In this document: piece by piece, positions 15,118-23,889 of the stretch | Layout: every line of letters starts with the position of its first letter | Position numbering within the stretch: position 1 is the stretch's first letter | Source of the DNA: Bacteroidales bacterium | Lineage (GTDB): Bacteria > Bacteroidota > Bacteroidia > Bacteroidales > UBA10428 | Reading direction: 5' to 3' | NCBI GenBank assembly: GCA_016938235.1 | Contig: JAFGVA010000068.1 | Coordinates: 1 to 36,095, forward strand | Length of the DNA stretch: 36,095 bases | Notes under the pieces: model-generated | Database searches by the model: none | What the model was told of the DNA's origin: nothing | The model's input: the letters and a program-made list of their open reading frames with translations, nothing else | Position numbers and translations under genes: made by a program

Positions 15118-15894
15118 TTAAACTGCTACTTCTTCGTTTTTTGCTATTAGTTCTTTAGCAAGGTTAAGGTAATTTACCGAGCCTTTAGACTCTGCGTCGT
15201 ACAACACAACTGGTTTTCCAAAGCTGGGGGCTTCACTAAGTTTAATATTTCTTTGAACGATAGTCTCGAACACCATTTCCTGGAAATGTTTTCTTACCTC
15301 GTCAACTACCTGGTTTGAAAGTCTTAGTCGGGCATCGTACATTGTAAGTACGAAACCTTCAATTTCTAATTCGGTATTCAGTCGGCCCTGAATTATTTTA
15401 ATAGTGTTGAGTAGCTTACCTAAACCTTCAAGAGCGAAATACTCGCATTGCACAGGAATCATAACCGAGTTGGCTGCAGTTAATGCATTTACGGTAATTA
15501 AACCCAGAGATGGAGAACAGTCAATGAGAACATAATCATAATCATCAGCTATATTGCCAATTATTTGTTTCAGTTTATGTTCCCTGCTTTCCATGTTTAG
15601 CATTTCTATTTCTGCTCCAACCAGGTCAATATGCGAGGGTATAATGTGAAGTCCTTCTATTTCTGTTTGTAAAATCACTTCACTGGCAGGTGTTCCGTCA
15701 ACCAGGCATTCATAAATGCTGTTTTCAACATTGCGCACATCAATACCAACTCCTGATGTAGAGTTAGCCTGAGGATCGGCATCGATTATCAGGACTTTTT
15801 TTTCTAATACAGCCAGGCTGGCAGCCAGGTTAATTGCTGTTGTAGTTTTTCCTACTCCACCTTTTTGGTTGGCTAAAGCTATTATTTTTCCCAT
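15118..15894 (-). CDS. parA: Chromosome partitioning ATPase ParA (Soj type)
   Basis: A 258-residue deviant Walker ATPase that drives origin segregation with ParB. KGGVGKTT (11-18) is the P-loop with the signature first Lys, DADPQANST (39-47) the Walker A' region, and DCSPSLGL (125-132) the Walker B region. It has no N-terminal helix-turn-helix, so it is the chromosomal rather than the plasmid type. It is the first gene of the seven-gene unit, with a good promoter about 53-82 bp upstream of the ATG. It shares direction with the cyclotransferase gene, which ends 214 bp upstream. Confidence 0.95.
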   Translation of the reverse strand: MGKIIALANQKGGVGKTTTAINLAASLAVLEKKVLIIDADPQANSTSGVGIDVRNVENSIYECLVDGTPASEVILQTEIEGLHIIPSHIDLVGAEIEMLNMESREHKLKQIIGNIADDYDYVLIDCSPSLGLITVNALTAANSVMIPVQCEYFALEGLGKLLNTIKIIQGRLNTELEIEGFVLTMYDARLRLSNQVVDEVRKHFQEMVFETIVQRNIKLSEAPSFGKPVVLYDAESKGSVNYLNLAKELIAKNEEVAV

Positions 15895-15946
15895 TGAAGG
15901 ATGTTTTATGATTTCACGTTATTTTAAAATATTTTTCTTCCGCTGT

Positions 15947-15976
15947 CAAAAATAACTACTTCTAAAAAAGAGGCAA
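15947..15976 (-). promoter_or_regulatory. Promoter of the parAB unit
   Basis: On the minus strand TTG (15976-15974), a spacer of exactly 19 bp, then TATTTTTG (15954-15947) fit the Bacteroidetes consensus TTTG-N19-TAnnTTTG. Transcription would begin near 15940, giving a leader of about 46 nt to the parA ATG. Confidence 0.65.
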
Positions 15977-15990
15977 TTTTCATTTTGGTT

Positions 15991-16004
15991 TTGTTTGTAA
16001 ACAA
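15991..16004. promoter_or_regulatory. Palindrome TTGTTT-GT-AAACAA upstream of parAB
   Basis: Perfect 6-bp arms around a 2-bp centre, 15 bp upstream of the -33 element. It shares the TGTTT/AAACA ends of parS but lacks the central CACGTG, so it is more likely an operator than a parS site. Further upstream, TTATTAACA occurs at 16028-16036 and 16083-16091, and TTATTAACT at 16095-16103. Confidence 0.35.
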
Positions 16005-16108
16005 TTTCACTACACTTTATGAACAACTTATTAACAAGAAGCTTCGCGTCCCTTATCAGTTATAATCTATAGCGGATTTGCTTTATTAACAATTTTATTA
16101 ACTAACTC

Positions 16109-17221
16109 TCAATCAAGCGACAGGCTTAATTCGTACATCACAGGCCATTGTTTACCAGTAACATAGAAATTACCTGTATTATAATCATAGGCTATTCCAT
16201 TTAAAACATGGTCAATATCAGCCGGGGTATTTTCAGGAAAAAGATCACTTAAATTTAGTTCAGCTTTGACAATGCCTGTTTCAACATCAATTAAAACAAT
16301 TTTATCTGTGCCGTAAATATTAGCAAATAAGCCATAGGGTGTATATTCAAGCTCGTTAATACTGTTTACCAGACCTTGGTTATTGCATACTTCAATTTGA
16401 TGTGTAAGTGAAAAGTACTCGGGTTCGTAAAAATAGATATATGCCGATCCATCGCTTGCAAGTAACAAGTTATTGTAAGTGGCGAGTCCCCAACCTTCCC
16501 TGGATTGTAAATCGTATTTACGTTTTAGCTCGAAAGTGGCTAAATCAAATACAAATACAAGCTGGGCATGGTAGGTAAGCATATAAATCTCTTTATTTAC
16601 AAGGCTTATTCCTTCGCCGAAATACTTAGGTTCAAGTTCTTTTTTACGTAAAATTTCACCACTCTTTGGGTCGATACACCTTAAAGAGGAATAACTTGTT
16701 TTTCTTCCGGTACTTTCATAAAGTAGTCCATTATAATACAACAATCCCTGAGTGTAGGCTTTGTCGTCGTGTTTAAAGCTTCTTAGTACTTTATACTTTA
16801 TTTGCCCGGGCGATTCAGCAGGCAGAAGCATTATTTTAATGTTTTCTGTTTCTTTCAGGCTGTCAGAATGATAGATGGTGAGGCGAATGTTTTTTCTCCC
16901 ACAAATTTTGGCAGGGGGTGTACAAGTGAATTTATTCTCAGTCAGATGATCGATTTTAACAATCTCTCCATCTGCAAGCCCAATAACTGAATCTATGACT
17001 ATAGTTTTTTTTGTTTTAAAATGGATATCGAATTTTTCGCCCATGATTACAGTTTCCTGACCAACAGGGGCAGTTATTTCGATAAGCTTTTCTGTTTTTT
17101 GTATTGCTTTGTTTTGTTGCTTCTCTTTGGAAGCATCCTGTGAAGAACAACAAGCCACGATGCTAATTAGCGATATCGTTATAAAGGCATATTGAATAAA
17201 TTTAATTAATTGTTTGATCAT
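16109..17221 (-). CDS. Glutaminyl-peptide cyclotransferase lipoprotein (plant type)
   Basis: A 370-residue lipoprotein that would convert N-terminal Gln of exported proteins to pyroglutamate. Signal peptide with lipobox IVAC, lipidated Cys 24. Residues about 45-130 form a beta-rich extra domain, and from about 140 a five-bladed beta-propeller of the glutamine cyclotransferase family follows. Family motifs visible are LYESTGR, YFGEGISL, EGWGLAT, INELEY, VLNGIAYD and TGKQWP near the end. It is 4 bp downstream of the HAD gene and probably cotranscribed with it. Three exported proteins in the next unit begin with Gln after the predicted signal cleavage, so suitable substrates are encoded next door. 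The substrate range itself is inferred from family knowledge. Confidence 0.9.
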   Translation of the reverse strand: MIKQLIKFIQYAFITISLISIVACCSSQDASKEKQQNKAIQKTEKLIEITAPVGQETVIMGEKFDIHFKTKKTIVIDSVIGLADGEIVKIDHLTENKFTCTPPAKICGRKNIRLTIYHSDSLKETENIKIMLLPAESPGQIKYKVLRSFKHDDKAYTQGLLYYNGLLYESTGRKTSYSSLRCIDPKSGEILRKKELEPKYFGEGISLVNKEIYMLTYHAQLVFVFDLATFELKRKYDLQSREGWGLATYNNLLLASDGSAYIYFYEPEYFSLTHQIEVCNNQGLVNSINELEYTPYGLFANIYGTDKIVLIDVETGIVKAELNLSDLFPENTPADIDHVLNGIAYDYNTGNFYVTGKQWPVMYELSLSLD

Positions 17222-17225
17222 GAGT

Positions 17226-17654
17226 TTATTTGAATAATTTTTTTAGCCTGCTTCCAACCGTTCTATTTCCTTTTTCGAGCAATTCGCTAAGTTCGTTGTA
17301 TTCAGAATCTATCGCTTGTGGATTTAATAATTGCCATATTTCACTCCAGCCCATAAAACCGCCAATATTTCTGTCGTCGATAAAAAGATCGACATCTAAT
17401 TTACGGCTCATCTCCTTTGGATCGAACACTTCTTCCGGGTAACTTTTATTTACAGCATAAAACTCCACACCATTTTTTTTGCAATATTCTACGGCTTCAT
17501 TAAGCTCCTTCCCATTTCTGTAGGTCCACAATATAAGTAAATGTCCAAGTTTCTGCAATTGCTTTAAAGTCTCAAAAGCAAATAACTTTTCTTCACCGAT
17601 AGCAGGATACCGATGCTCCACAATTGTTCCATCAAAATCAACAGCAATTTTCAT
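17226..17654 (-). CDS. Small HAD-superfamily hydrolase (BT0820-like)
   Basis: A 142-residue cytoplasmic HAD-fold protein. The nucleophile motif is VDFDGTI (Asp 6, Asp 8), and the metal-binding motif DLFIDDRNIGG lies near residue 110. The cap is minimal. Close relatives in Bacteroides (BT0820 type) are structurally known but not functionally settled. No substrate can be read from the sequence. It is the first of a two-gene unit with the cyclotransferase, and stands divergent from pssA across 234 bp. Confidence 0.85.
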   Translation of the reverse strand: MKIAVDFDGTIVEHRYPAIGEEKLFAFETLKQLQKLGHLLILWTYRNGKELNEAVEYCKKNGVEFYAVNKSYPEEVFDPKEMSRKLDVDLFIDDRNIGGFMGWSEIWQLLNPQAIDSEYNELSELLEKGNRTVGSRLKKLFK

Positions 17655-17888
17655 AAATTATAAAGCTATATTACAAAAGAAAGTAATCTTTTTATCAAAG
17701 AAAATATTTCTTCAAATATACTAACACATTATAAATATGAAATTAGTTCTCATATTCCATATAAAGATTATTTTTGTTAAATATTATTAAATGTATTGTC
17801 TAAAATAACATCTGATTTTTGTTAACACATTATTTATCAGGTTAGCGAGGTTGTTATTCTCAGCTTTATTATAAAATCTGTCATATAA

Positions 17889-18641
17889 ATGAAATCGACT
17901 AAATATATAATACCGAATACCATTACCTGTTTAAACTTACTGGCAGGTTCATTGGCAATTGTTTTTGCAATTGCAGAATACATCATGCTTCCGGTATATC
18001 TTTTATTGGCAGCAGCTGTTTTCGATTTCCTTGATGGATTAACAGCGAAGCTACTTCATGCTACTTCCGAATTTGGGAAACAACTTGATTCACTTGCAGA
18101 TTTGATTAGTTTTGGGTTGGCTCCGTCCATTTTAATGTTTAAACTAATGTATTCCATACTTAATTATGATGCAGAAAGTTTTTTTAGTATTAAGTTGCCT
18201 TTACTTGATGCAATTTTATTATACAGCACATTTATTATAGTCATTTCGGCAGCTCTTCGACTGGCAAGGTTTAATATTACAGTAACCAGCAGCCCGAATT
18301 TTATTGGGCTGCCAGTTCCGGCAGCAACCCTTATATTGGTTTCGGTTTGGTTAACAATGAATGTGTTTGAGCCTGGTAATACTTATAGTCTTTTTTACAA
18401 TAAATGGATTTTAATTGCGATCGTGTTTGGAGTTTCAGTTTTAATGGTCAGCACCATTCCAATGTTGTCACTTAAATTAAAAAATCTGAGTATAAAAGAT
18501 AATTTGTGGGAATATGCCCTAATTATAGGTGCAATCATCCTTTTTGCAATATACCGCTTTGAAAGTTTATTGAGCATCATGCTTTATTATGTATTATTGT
18601 CACTTGCAAAAGCTGTTTCCTATAAATTTCAATCTGCATAA
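17889..18641 (+). CDS. pssA: CDP-diacylglycerol-serine O-phosphatidyltransferase
   Basis: A 250-residue polytopic membrane enzyme making phosphatidylserine, the precursor of phosphatidylethanolamine. The CDP-alcohol phosphatidyltransferase motif D-x2-DG-x2-A-[RK]-x8-G-x3-D-x3-D is complete at 46-71 (Asp 46, Asp 49, Gly 63, Asp 67, Asp 71); the normal Arg of the motif is Lys 54. About six to eight hydrophobic segments surround it. A partner decarboxylase (psd) is not in the window. Upstream, TATTTTTG at 17769-17776 is a weak promoter candidate with no clear -33 element. Confidence 0.92.
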   Translation: MKSTKYIIPNTITCLNLLAGSLAIVFAIAEYIMLPVYLLLAAAVFDFLDGLTAKLLHATSEFGKQLDSLADLISFGLAPSILMFKLMYSILNYDAESFFSIKLPLLDAILLYSTFIIVISAALRLARFNITVTSSPNFIGLPVPAATLILVSVWLTMNVFEPGNTYSLFYNKWILIAIVFGVSVLMVSTIPMLSLKLKNLSIKDNLWEYALIIGAIILFAIYRFESLLSIMLYYVLLSLAKAVSYKFQSA

Positions 18642-18723
18642 TTCGTATCAACCATTTCTGAACATTCTTTAAAAACAGCTTATTGTTTGTTCGATATATT
18701 GCTAAAAACAAATCAAACAGACA

Positions 18724-18738
18724 GTTAACATTGTTAAC
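18724..18738. promoter_or_regulatory. GTTAAC dyad upstream of the str promoters
   Basis: GTTAAC occurs twice with ATT between, so the whole is a perfect 15-bp dyad. It is 41 bp upstream of the -33 element of the first promoter and could bind a regulator. Confidence 0.35.
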
Positions 18739-18779
18739 GCAAGGTAAAACAAAAATCGCATTATATTTTTATCAATTTA

Positions 18780-18811
18780 TTGCCATAAATCAGAATCTTT
18801 CACTAAGTTTG
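18780..18811 (+). promoter_or_regulatory. First promoter of the str-S10-spc-alpha run
   Basis: TTG (18780-18782), a 21-bp spacer and TAAGTTTG (18804-18811) fit the Bacteroidetes -33/-7 pattern. The start would be near 18817, giving a leader of about 127 nt to rpsL. Confidence 0.6.
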
Positions 18812-18876
18812 CGCCTCCAAATTTTGGGGTAAAAAAAGATAATAAAAAAAACTACGAAAATTAATCAAAGGTTCTA

Positions 18877-18906
18877 TTGTTTTTTAAAATAATAAATCTA
18901 CCTTTG
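18877..18906 (+). promoter_or_regulatory. Second promoter of the str-S10-spc-alpha run
   Basis: TTG (18877-18879), a 19-bp spacer and TACCTTTG (18899-18906) match the same pattern with the preferred spacing. The start would be near 18912, giving a leader of about 30 nt. Confidence 0.65.
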
Positions 18907-18943
18907 CAAGCCGATTTTCGAGAATAGATAAATAAAGAATTGT

Positions 18944-19318
18944 ATGCCAACTATACAACAATTAGTAAGAAAGGGAAGAAAACAGGTGCTGGATAAAAGT
19001 AAAGCCCCTGCATTGGATTCATGTCCTCAACGCCGTGGAGTTTGTGTACGTGTTTACACAACAACACCAAAGAAGCCTAATTCGGCTATGCGTAAAGTGG
19101 CAAGGGTTCGTTTAACAAACGGCAAAGAGGTGAATGCCTATATCCCCGGAGAAGGACATAATTTACAAGAGCACTCAATCGTGCTTATCAGAGGAGGCAG
19201 AGTGAAAGATTTGCCGGGAGTTCGTTATCACTTAATTCGTGGTGCATTAGATGCAGCAGGTGTTGATGGAAGAACACAAAGACGTTCTAAGTATGGAACA
19301 AAAAGACCAAAAAAATAA
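18944..19318 (+). CDS. rpsL: 30S ribosomal protein S12
   Basis: A 124-residue decoding-centre protein. TPKKPNSA (41-48) and VKDLPG (87-92) are the two streptomycin-related loops; both carry the wild-type Lys (43 and 88), and Asp 89 is the residue methylthiolated in other bacteria. It is the first gene of the whole ribosomal run, directly downstream of two tandem promoters, with no Shine-Dalgarno (A-rich leader). rpsG follows after 22 bp. The feedback site for S7 known from E. coli between rpsL and rpsG is not recognisable here. Confidence 0.98.
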   Translation: MPTIQQLVRKGRKQVLDKSKAPALDSCPQRRGVCVRVYTTTPKKPNSAMRKVARVRLTNGKEVNAYIPGEGHNLQEHSIVLIRGGRVKDLPGVRYHLIRGALDAAGVDGRTQRRSKYGTKRPKK

Positions 19319-19340
19319 ATTTTAAAAGCATTAGCAGATA

Positions 19341-19817
19341 ATGAGAAAGTCAAGACCAAAAAAGCGCATTTTGCTTCCGGATCCCAAATATAAGGATCAG
19401 TTGGTAACTCAGTTTGTTAATAATCTGATGCTATCTGGAAAGAAAAGCACATCGTATAATATTTTTTACGATGCTTTAGATATAGTTGAGAAGAAGGGCA
19501 AGAACATAGAGGTAGCACCTTTAGATGCTTGGAAAAAAGCACTTGAAAATGTTACTCCACAGGTTGAGGTGAAAAGCCGCAGAGTAGGTGGAGCTACCTT
19601 TCAGGTACCTATGGAAGTCAGACTTGAGAGGAAAGTTTCAATAAGCATGAAGAACCTGATCCTTTTTGCTCGTAAGAGAAGCGGAAAATCAATGGCTGAC
19701 AAGTTAGCTGATGAAATTATAGCTGCCTATAACGAAGAGGGCGGAGCATATAAAAAGAAAGAGGACACTCATAGAATGGCTGAAGCAAACAAAGCTTTTG
19801 CTCACTTCCGTTTCTAA
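19341..19817 (+). CDS. rpsG: 30S ribosomal protein S7
   Basis: A 158-residue primary assembly protein of the 30S head that contacts 16S rRNA and the E-site tRNA. The N-terminal MRKSRPKKR, the beta-hairpin region [13 protein letters not shown] and the C-terminal [15 protein letters not shown] are typical. Its length is like that of other Bacteroidota. A 63-bp gap, the longest within the ribosomal run, separates it from fusA; no promoter or terminator was recognised in it. Confidence 0.98.
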   Translation: MRKSRPKKRILLPDPKYKDQLVTQFVNNLMLSGKKSTSYNIFYDALDIVEKKGKNIEVAPLDAWKKALENVTPQVEVKSRRVGGATFQVPMEVRLERKVSISMKNLILFARKRSGKSMADKLADEIIAAYNEEGGAYKKKEDTHRMAEANKAFAHFRF

Positions 19818-19880
19818 GAGAGGTTTTTTGACATTTGGGGATAATTGTTTTTAAATTATAGTTGCTAGCTGATAATTAGT

Positions 19881-21986
19881 ATGAGTTTGAATCTGAAAAA
19901 TACCAGAAATATTGGGATTATGGCCCATATCGATGCCGGTAAAACCACAACTACCGAGCGCATCCTTTTCTATACAGGCCTTACCCACCGTATTGGTGAA
20001 GTTCACGATGGAGCTGCTACCATGGACTGGATGGTTCAGGAGCAGGAGCGTGGCATCACTATTACATCCGCAGCTACTACCACATTTTGGAAATACGAAG
20101 ATCAAGAATTTAAGGTAAATATTATTGACACTCCCGGTCACGTAGACTTTACAGTGGAGGTTGAGCGTTCACTTCGCGTGCTTGACGGAGCCGTTGCTGT
20201 ATTCTGTGCTGTTGGTGGCGTAGAACCACAATCTGAAACAGTATGGCGTCAGGCCGATAAGTACGGAGTACCTCGTTTGGCTTTTGTAAATAAAATGGAC
20301 CGAACAGGTGCCGATTTCTTTGGTGTTGTAAGCCAAATGGAAGAAAGACTTGGAGCAAATCCTGTTCCGATGCAGATTCCAATCGGAAGCGAAGATTCTT
20401 TCAAAGGATTAATTGATCTTATTGAGCGCAAAGCAATAGTATGGGTCGAAGATGAGACCATGGGAATGAAATACGAATATGTTGACATTCCTGAAGATAT
20501 GGTTGAAACCGTAGAAGAATGGCGCGAAAAATTAGTGGAAGCAGTTTGCGAAACTGACGATGATTTGTTAGAACGTTTTCTTGAAGACAGAGATTCAATT
20601 TCTGTTGAAGAATTTTTGGGATATACACGTAAAGCTGTAATTAACCGTACAATTGTACCGGTACTTTGCGGCTCTGCATTTAAAAATAAAGGTGTTCAGC
20701 GTTTACTTGATGCTGTTTGTGCATTGCTTCCAAGTCCGTTAGACATTGAAGAAGTAACTGGTCTTGATCCACGTACCGAAGAAAAACTTATCAGGAAACC
20801 TGATGTTAGCGAACCTTTATCAGCGTTGGCATTTAAAATTGCTACTGACCCTTTTGTTGGTCGTTTAGTATTCCTGCGTGTTTATTCAGGCAGATTAAAT
20901 GCCGGAGATCAGGTATTTAATCCACGCACCGGTAAAAGAGAACGTATCAACCGCCTTTACCAGATGCATGCCAACAAACAAAATCCAAAAGAATTTATTG
21001 AAGCCGGAGATATATGTGCAGGAGTTGGTTTTAAAGAACTCGTAACTGGTGATACTTTATGCGACATCAAGCACCCTATCTCTTTAGAATCTATGACATT
21101 CCCGGATCCTGTTATCGGTATTGCAATTGAGCCAAAAACAAAAGGAGATATCGATAAGCTAGGAACAGCACTTGGCAAACTTGCTGAAGAAGATCCTACT
21201 TTCAGAGTAAAAACTGATCCTGATTCAGGACAGACAGTAATTCATGGTATGGGCGAATTGCACCTGGAAGTTCTTATTGACCGTCTGAAAAGAGAATTTA
21301 AAGTAGAATGTAATATCGGAGCACCTCAGGTTGCTTATAAAGAAGCATTATTATCTACTATTAAACATCGCGAAGTATTCAAGAAACAATCTGGTGGTCG
21401 GGGAAAATATGCCGATATCGAGGTTGAAATCGGACCAGCAGACCAAGGTGTTATTGGCTTACAATTTATCGATGAAATTAAAGGTGGAAACATTCCACGC
21501 GAATATATCCCTTCAGTAGAGAAAGGGTTTAAGGAAGCTATGCGTAACGGTGTACTTGCAGGATTCCCGCTTGAGAGCTTAAAAGTAACATTAAAAGATG
21601 GTTCATTCCATGCTGTTGACTCCGATCAGCTTTCATTCGAAATTTGTGCAAAACAGGCATTCCGCACAGCACTTAAAAAAGGAAGAAATGTTTTATTAGA
21701 ACCTATTATGGCGGCAGAAGTTGTTACTCCTGAAGACTATATGGGAGATGTTATTGCCGACTTTAACCGTCGTCGCGGACAGGTTGAAGGAATGGAAAGC
21801 AAAGCCGGAGCCAGAGTTATTAAAGCTAAAGTTCCTTTGGCAGAGAAGTTTGGATATGTAACTGTATTACGTACACTTACTTCTGGTAGAGCGACGTCTA
21901 CAATGGAATTTTCACATTATGCTGAAGTTCCGGAAAACATTTCGAAAGAAATTATTGAAAAAATTAAGGGTACTAAAGAAGTATAA
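19881..21986 (+). CDS. fusA: Elongation factor G (canonical)
   Basis: A 701-residue translocase GTPase with all canonical motifs: AHIDAGKTT (15-23), RGITI with Thr 60, DTPGH (83-87) with the catalytic His 87, and NKMD (137-140). The domain IV tip has the usual [13 protein letters not shown] segment. This contrasts with the second EF-G at 189-2336, which lacks the catalytic His. The gene is followed 16 bp later by rpsJ; the tuf gene often found here in other phyla is absent. Confidence 0.98.
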   Translation: MSLNLKNTRNIGIMAHIDAGKTTTTERILFYTGLTHRIGEVHDGAATMDWMVQEQERGITITSAATTTFWKYEDQEFKVNIIDTPGHVDFTVEVERSLRVLDGAVAVFCAVGGVEPQSETVWRQADKYGVPRLAFVNKMDRTGADFFGVVSQMEERLGANPVPMQIPIGSEDSFKGLIDLIERKAIVWVEDETMGMKYEYVDIPEDMVETVEEWREKLVEAVCETDDDLLERFLEDRDSISVEEFLGYTRKAVINRTIVPVLCGSAFKNKGVQRLLDAVCALLPSPLDIEEVTGLDPRTEEKLIRKPDVSEPLSALAFKIATDPFVGRLVFLRVYSGRLNAGDQVFNPRTGKRERINRLYQMHANKQNPKEFIEAGDICAGVGFKELVTGDTLCDIKHPISLESMTFPDPVIGIAIEPKTKGDIDKLGTALGKLAEEDPTFRVKTDPDSGQTVIHGMGELHLEVLIDRLKREFKVECNIGAPQVAYKEALLSTIKHREVFKKQSGGRGKYADIEVEIGPADQGVIGLQFIDEIKGGNIPREYIPSVEKGFKEAMRNGVLAGFPLESLKVTLKDGSFHAVDSDQLSFEICAKQAFRTALKKGRNVLLEPIMAAEVVTPEDYMGDVIADFNRRRGQVEGMESKAGARVIKAKVPLAEKFGYVTVLRTLTSGRATSTMEFSHYAEVPENISKEIIEKIKGTKEV

Positions 21987-22002
21987 TTTATAAGGTTTAG
22001 TA

Positions 22003-22308
22003 ATGAGCCAGAAAATTAGAATAAAACTAAAATCATACGATCATAATTTAGTTGACAAGTCAGCAGAAAAGATCGTAAAAACTGTAAAAAGTACAGGAGC
22101 AGTTGTTAGTGGTCCAATTCCACTTCCAACACATAAGAGAGTATTCACTGTATTGCGTTCTACATTCGTAAACAAAAAATCCAGAGAGCAATTTCAGTTA
22201 TCATCTTATAAAAGACTCCTCGATATTTACAGTTCAACACCAAAAACAATCGATGCGTTGATGAAACTTGAGTTGCCAAGCGGTGTTGAAGTTGAAATTA
22301 AAGTGTGA
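22003..22308 (+). CDS. rpsJ: 30S ribosomal protein S10
   Basis: A 101-residue 30S head protein, also known as the NusE transcription antitermination factor. The loop segment [19 protein letters not shown] is highly conserved. It is first in the S10 part of the run but has no promoter of its own that I can see, lying 16 bp after fusA, so it probably depends on the str promoters. Confidence 0.98.
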   Translation: MSQKIRIKLKSYDHNLVDKSAEKIVKTVKSTGAVVSGPIPLPTHKRVFTVLRSTFVNKKSREQFQLSSYKRLLDIYSSTPKTIDALMKLELPSGVEVEIKV

Positions 22309-22329
22309 ACGAAGTAAAAGCTTTATAAG

Positions 22330-22947
22330 ATGCCTGGATTAATAGGAAAGAAAGTTGGAATGACTTCAGTTTTTGATGACAAGGGGAACAATGTTCCTTG
22401 TACTGTCTTAGAAGTAGGACCTTGTACAGTAACCCAGATTAAAACTGTTGATACTGATGGTTACAATGCTGTTCAGCTTGCTTATGATGATAAGAAAGAA
22501 AAGAACACACCTAAGGCCATGATAGGTCACTTTAAAAAGACTGGAACCACACCTAAGCGTAAAGTAATCGAACTTAAAGGTTTTGTAAAAGACTGGAAAG
22601 CCGGTGATGTAATCACTGTAGATTATTTTAATAATGATGTTTGGGTTGATGTTAAAGCCAAATCAAAAGGAAAAGGTTTTCAAGGTGTAGTTAAACGCCA
22701 TGGCTTTGCCGGTGTTAACGATGCTACACACGGTCAGCACAACAGAGGCCGTGCACCCGGATCACTTGGAGCTTCATCATATCCTTCTAGAGTATTCAAA
22801 GGTATGAGAATGGCAGGCCGTGATGGTAACAAAACCGTTAAAACTTTGAACTTAAGAGTTGTAAAAATATTACCTGAACAAAACATTATGATGTTGAAAG
22901 GTTCTGTTCCAGGAGCCAATGGATCATACGTAATAATTGAGAAATAA
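22330..22947 (+). CDS. rplC: 50S ribosomal protein L3
   Basis: A 205-residue early assembly protein whose long loop reaches the peptidyl transferase centre. The start [15 protein letters not shown] and the loop [20 protein letters not shown] are typical of Bacteroidota. The stretch corresponding to GQNQTP in E. coli reads GASSYP, so the Gln that PrmB methylates there is not conserved. The stop codon overlaps the start of rplD by one base, suggesting coupled translation. Confidence 0.98.
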   Translation: MPGLIGKKVGMTSVFDDKGNNVPCTVLEVGPCTVTQIKTVDTDGYNAVQLAYDDKKEKNTPKAMIGHFKKTGTTPKRKVIELKGFVKDWKAGDVITVDYFNNDVWVDVKAKSKGKGFQGVVKRHGFAGVNDATHGQHNRGRAPGSLGASSYPSRVFKGMRMAGRDGNKTVKTLNLRVVKILPEQNIMMLKGSVPGANGSYVIIEK

Positions 22948-23570
22948 TGGAACTAGCTGTATTAAATACTGCAGGAAAAGATACCGGTAAGAAGGTTACT
23001 CTCGACGAAAAAATTTTTGGTGTTGAGCCAAATGATCATGCCATTTATCTTGATGTAAAACAATATCTGGCAAATCAGCGACAGGGTACTCATAAATCCA
23101 AAGAGCGTGGTGAAGTTGCCGGTAGTACCAGGAAGATAAAAAGACAAAAAGGTACAGGTACAGCACGTGCCGGTAGTGTTAAATCCCCTGTATTCAGAGG
23201 CGGTGGTAGAGCATTCGGACCAAGACCTAGAAATTACGGTTTCAAACTGAATAAAAAAGTAAAGCAATTGGCTCGGCTGTCAGCTTTATCGTACAAAGCT
23301 AAAGAACAAGCAATAATGATTGTTGAAGACTTCTCTCTAGAAGCTCCAAAAACAAAAGATTTTATTAATGTTCTTAATAACCTGAATATAAGCGACAAAA
23401 AATCGCTGATGGTACTTAACGATCAAAATAAAAACCTATATTTGTCGTCTCGAAATTTGAAGACTTCTAAGGTTGTAAAACTTTCAGAATTAAATACTTA
23501 TGATATTCTGAATTGCGCCAACCTGGTTTTTATTGAAAGTTCGCTTGAAAGTTTACAGAAACAAGATTAA
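22947..23570 (+). CDS. rplD: 50S ribosomal protein L4
   Basis: A 207-residue protein with an extension lining the exit tunnel; [19 protein letters not shown] is the conserved tunnel-loop block. In E. coli L4 represses the S10 operon at its leader; no such leader precedes rpsJ here. It starts inside the rplC stop codon and is followed by rplW after 22 bp. Confidence 0.97.
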   Translation: MELAVLNTAGKDTGKKVTLDEKIFGVEPNDHAIYLDVKQYLANQRQGTHKSKERGEVAGSTRKIKRQKGTGTARAGSVKSPVFRGGGRAFGPRPRNYGFKLNKKVKQLARLSALSYKAKEQAIMIVEDFSLEAPKTKDFINVLNNLNISDKKSLMVLNDQNKNLYLSSRNLKTSKVVKLSELNTYDILNCANLVFIESSLESLQKQD

Positions 23571-23592
23571 TTAGACGAATATACTATAGAAA

Positions 23593-23883
23593 ATGGACAT
23601 CTTACTGAAGCCCATAGTAACGGAAAAAATGACTGCGCAAGGCGAAAGCCTGAACAGATTTGCATTTGTCGTAGACAAAAAAGCAAATAAAATCCAAATA
23701 AAAAGTGCAGTCGAAGAAATGTATGGAGTAACTGTAGAAGCAGTGAATACAATGGTTTATGCTGGTAAAAACAAGAGCAGGTTTACGCGTACTGGTGCTA
23801 TTCAAGGCAGGACAAATGCATTCAAGAAGGCGATAGTTACTTTAGCAGAAGGTGATACAATTGATTTCTACAGCAATATCTAA
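23593..23883 (+). CDS. rplW: 50S ribosomal protein L23
   Basis: A 96-residue protein at the tunnel exit, the docking site for trigger factor and SRP. The start DILLKPIVTEKMT and the region NKIQIKSAVEEMYGVTVEAVNTM are typical. rplB begins 6 bp after its stop. Confidence 0.97.
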   Translation: MDILLKPIVTEKMTAQGESLNRFAFVVDKKANKIQIKSAVEEMYGVTVEAVNTMVYAGKNKSRFTRTGAIQGRTNAFKKAIVTLAEGDTIDFYSNI

Positions 23884-23889
23884 GAAATT

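Larger units (their letters stand above)
18642..18943 (+). other. 302-bp regulatory gap before the ribosomal run
   Basis: No gene is seen here. The gap holds a GTTAAC dyad (18724-18738), two tandem Bacteroidetes-type promoters and a short AT-rich leader before rpsL. No terminator for pssA is visible. Confidence 0.8.

Noticed and set aside
15909-15919. parS site near parA (TTTCACGT)
   Set aside because: Only one half of the TGTTTCACGTGAAACA type sequence is present, with no matching second arm.
16028-16103. Replication origin with DnaA boxes beside parAB
   Set aside because: TTATTAACA differs from TTATCCACA at two positions, the number of copies is small, and there is no dnaA, dnaN or other origin-linked gene in the window.
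19818-19880. Promoter between rpsG and fusA
   Set aside because: This is the longest gap within the run, but no TAnnTTTG element with a TTG 19-21 bp upstream was found.
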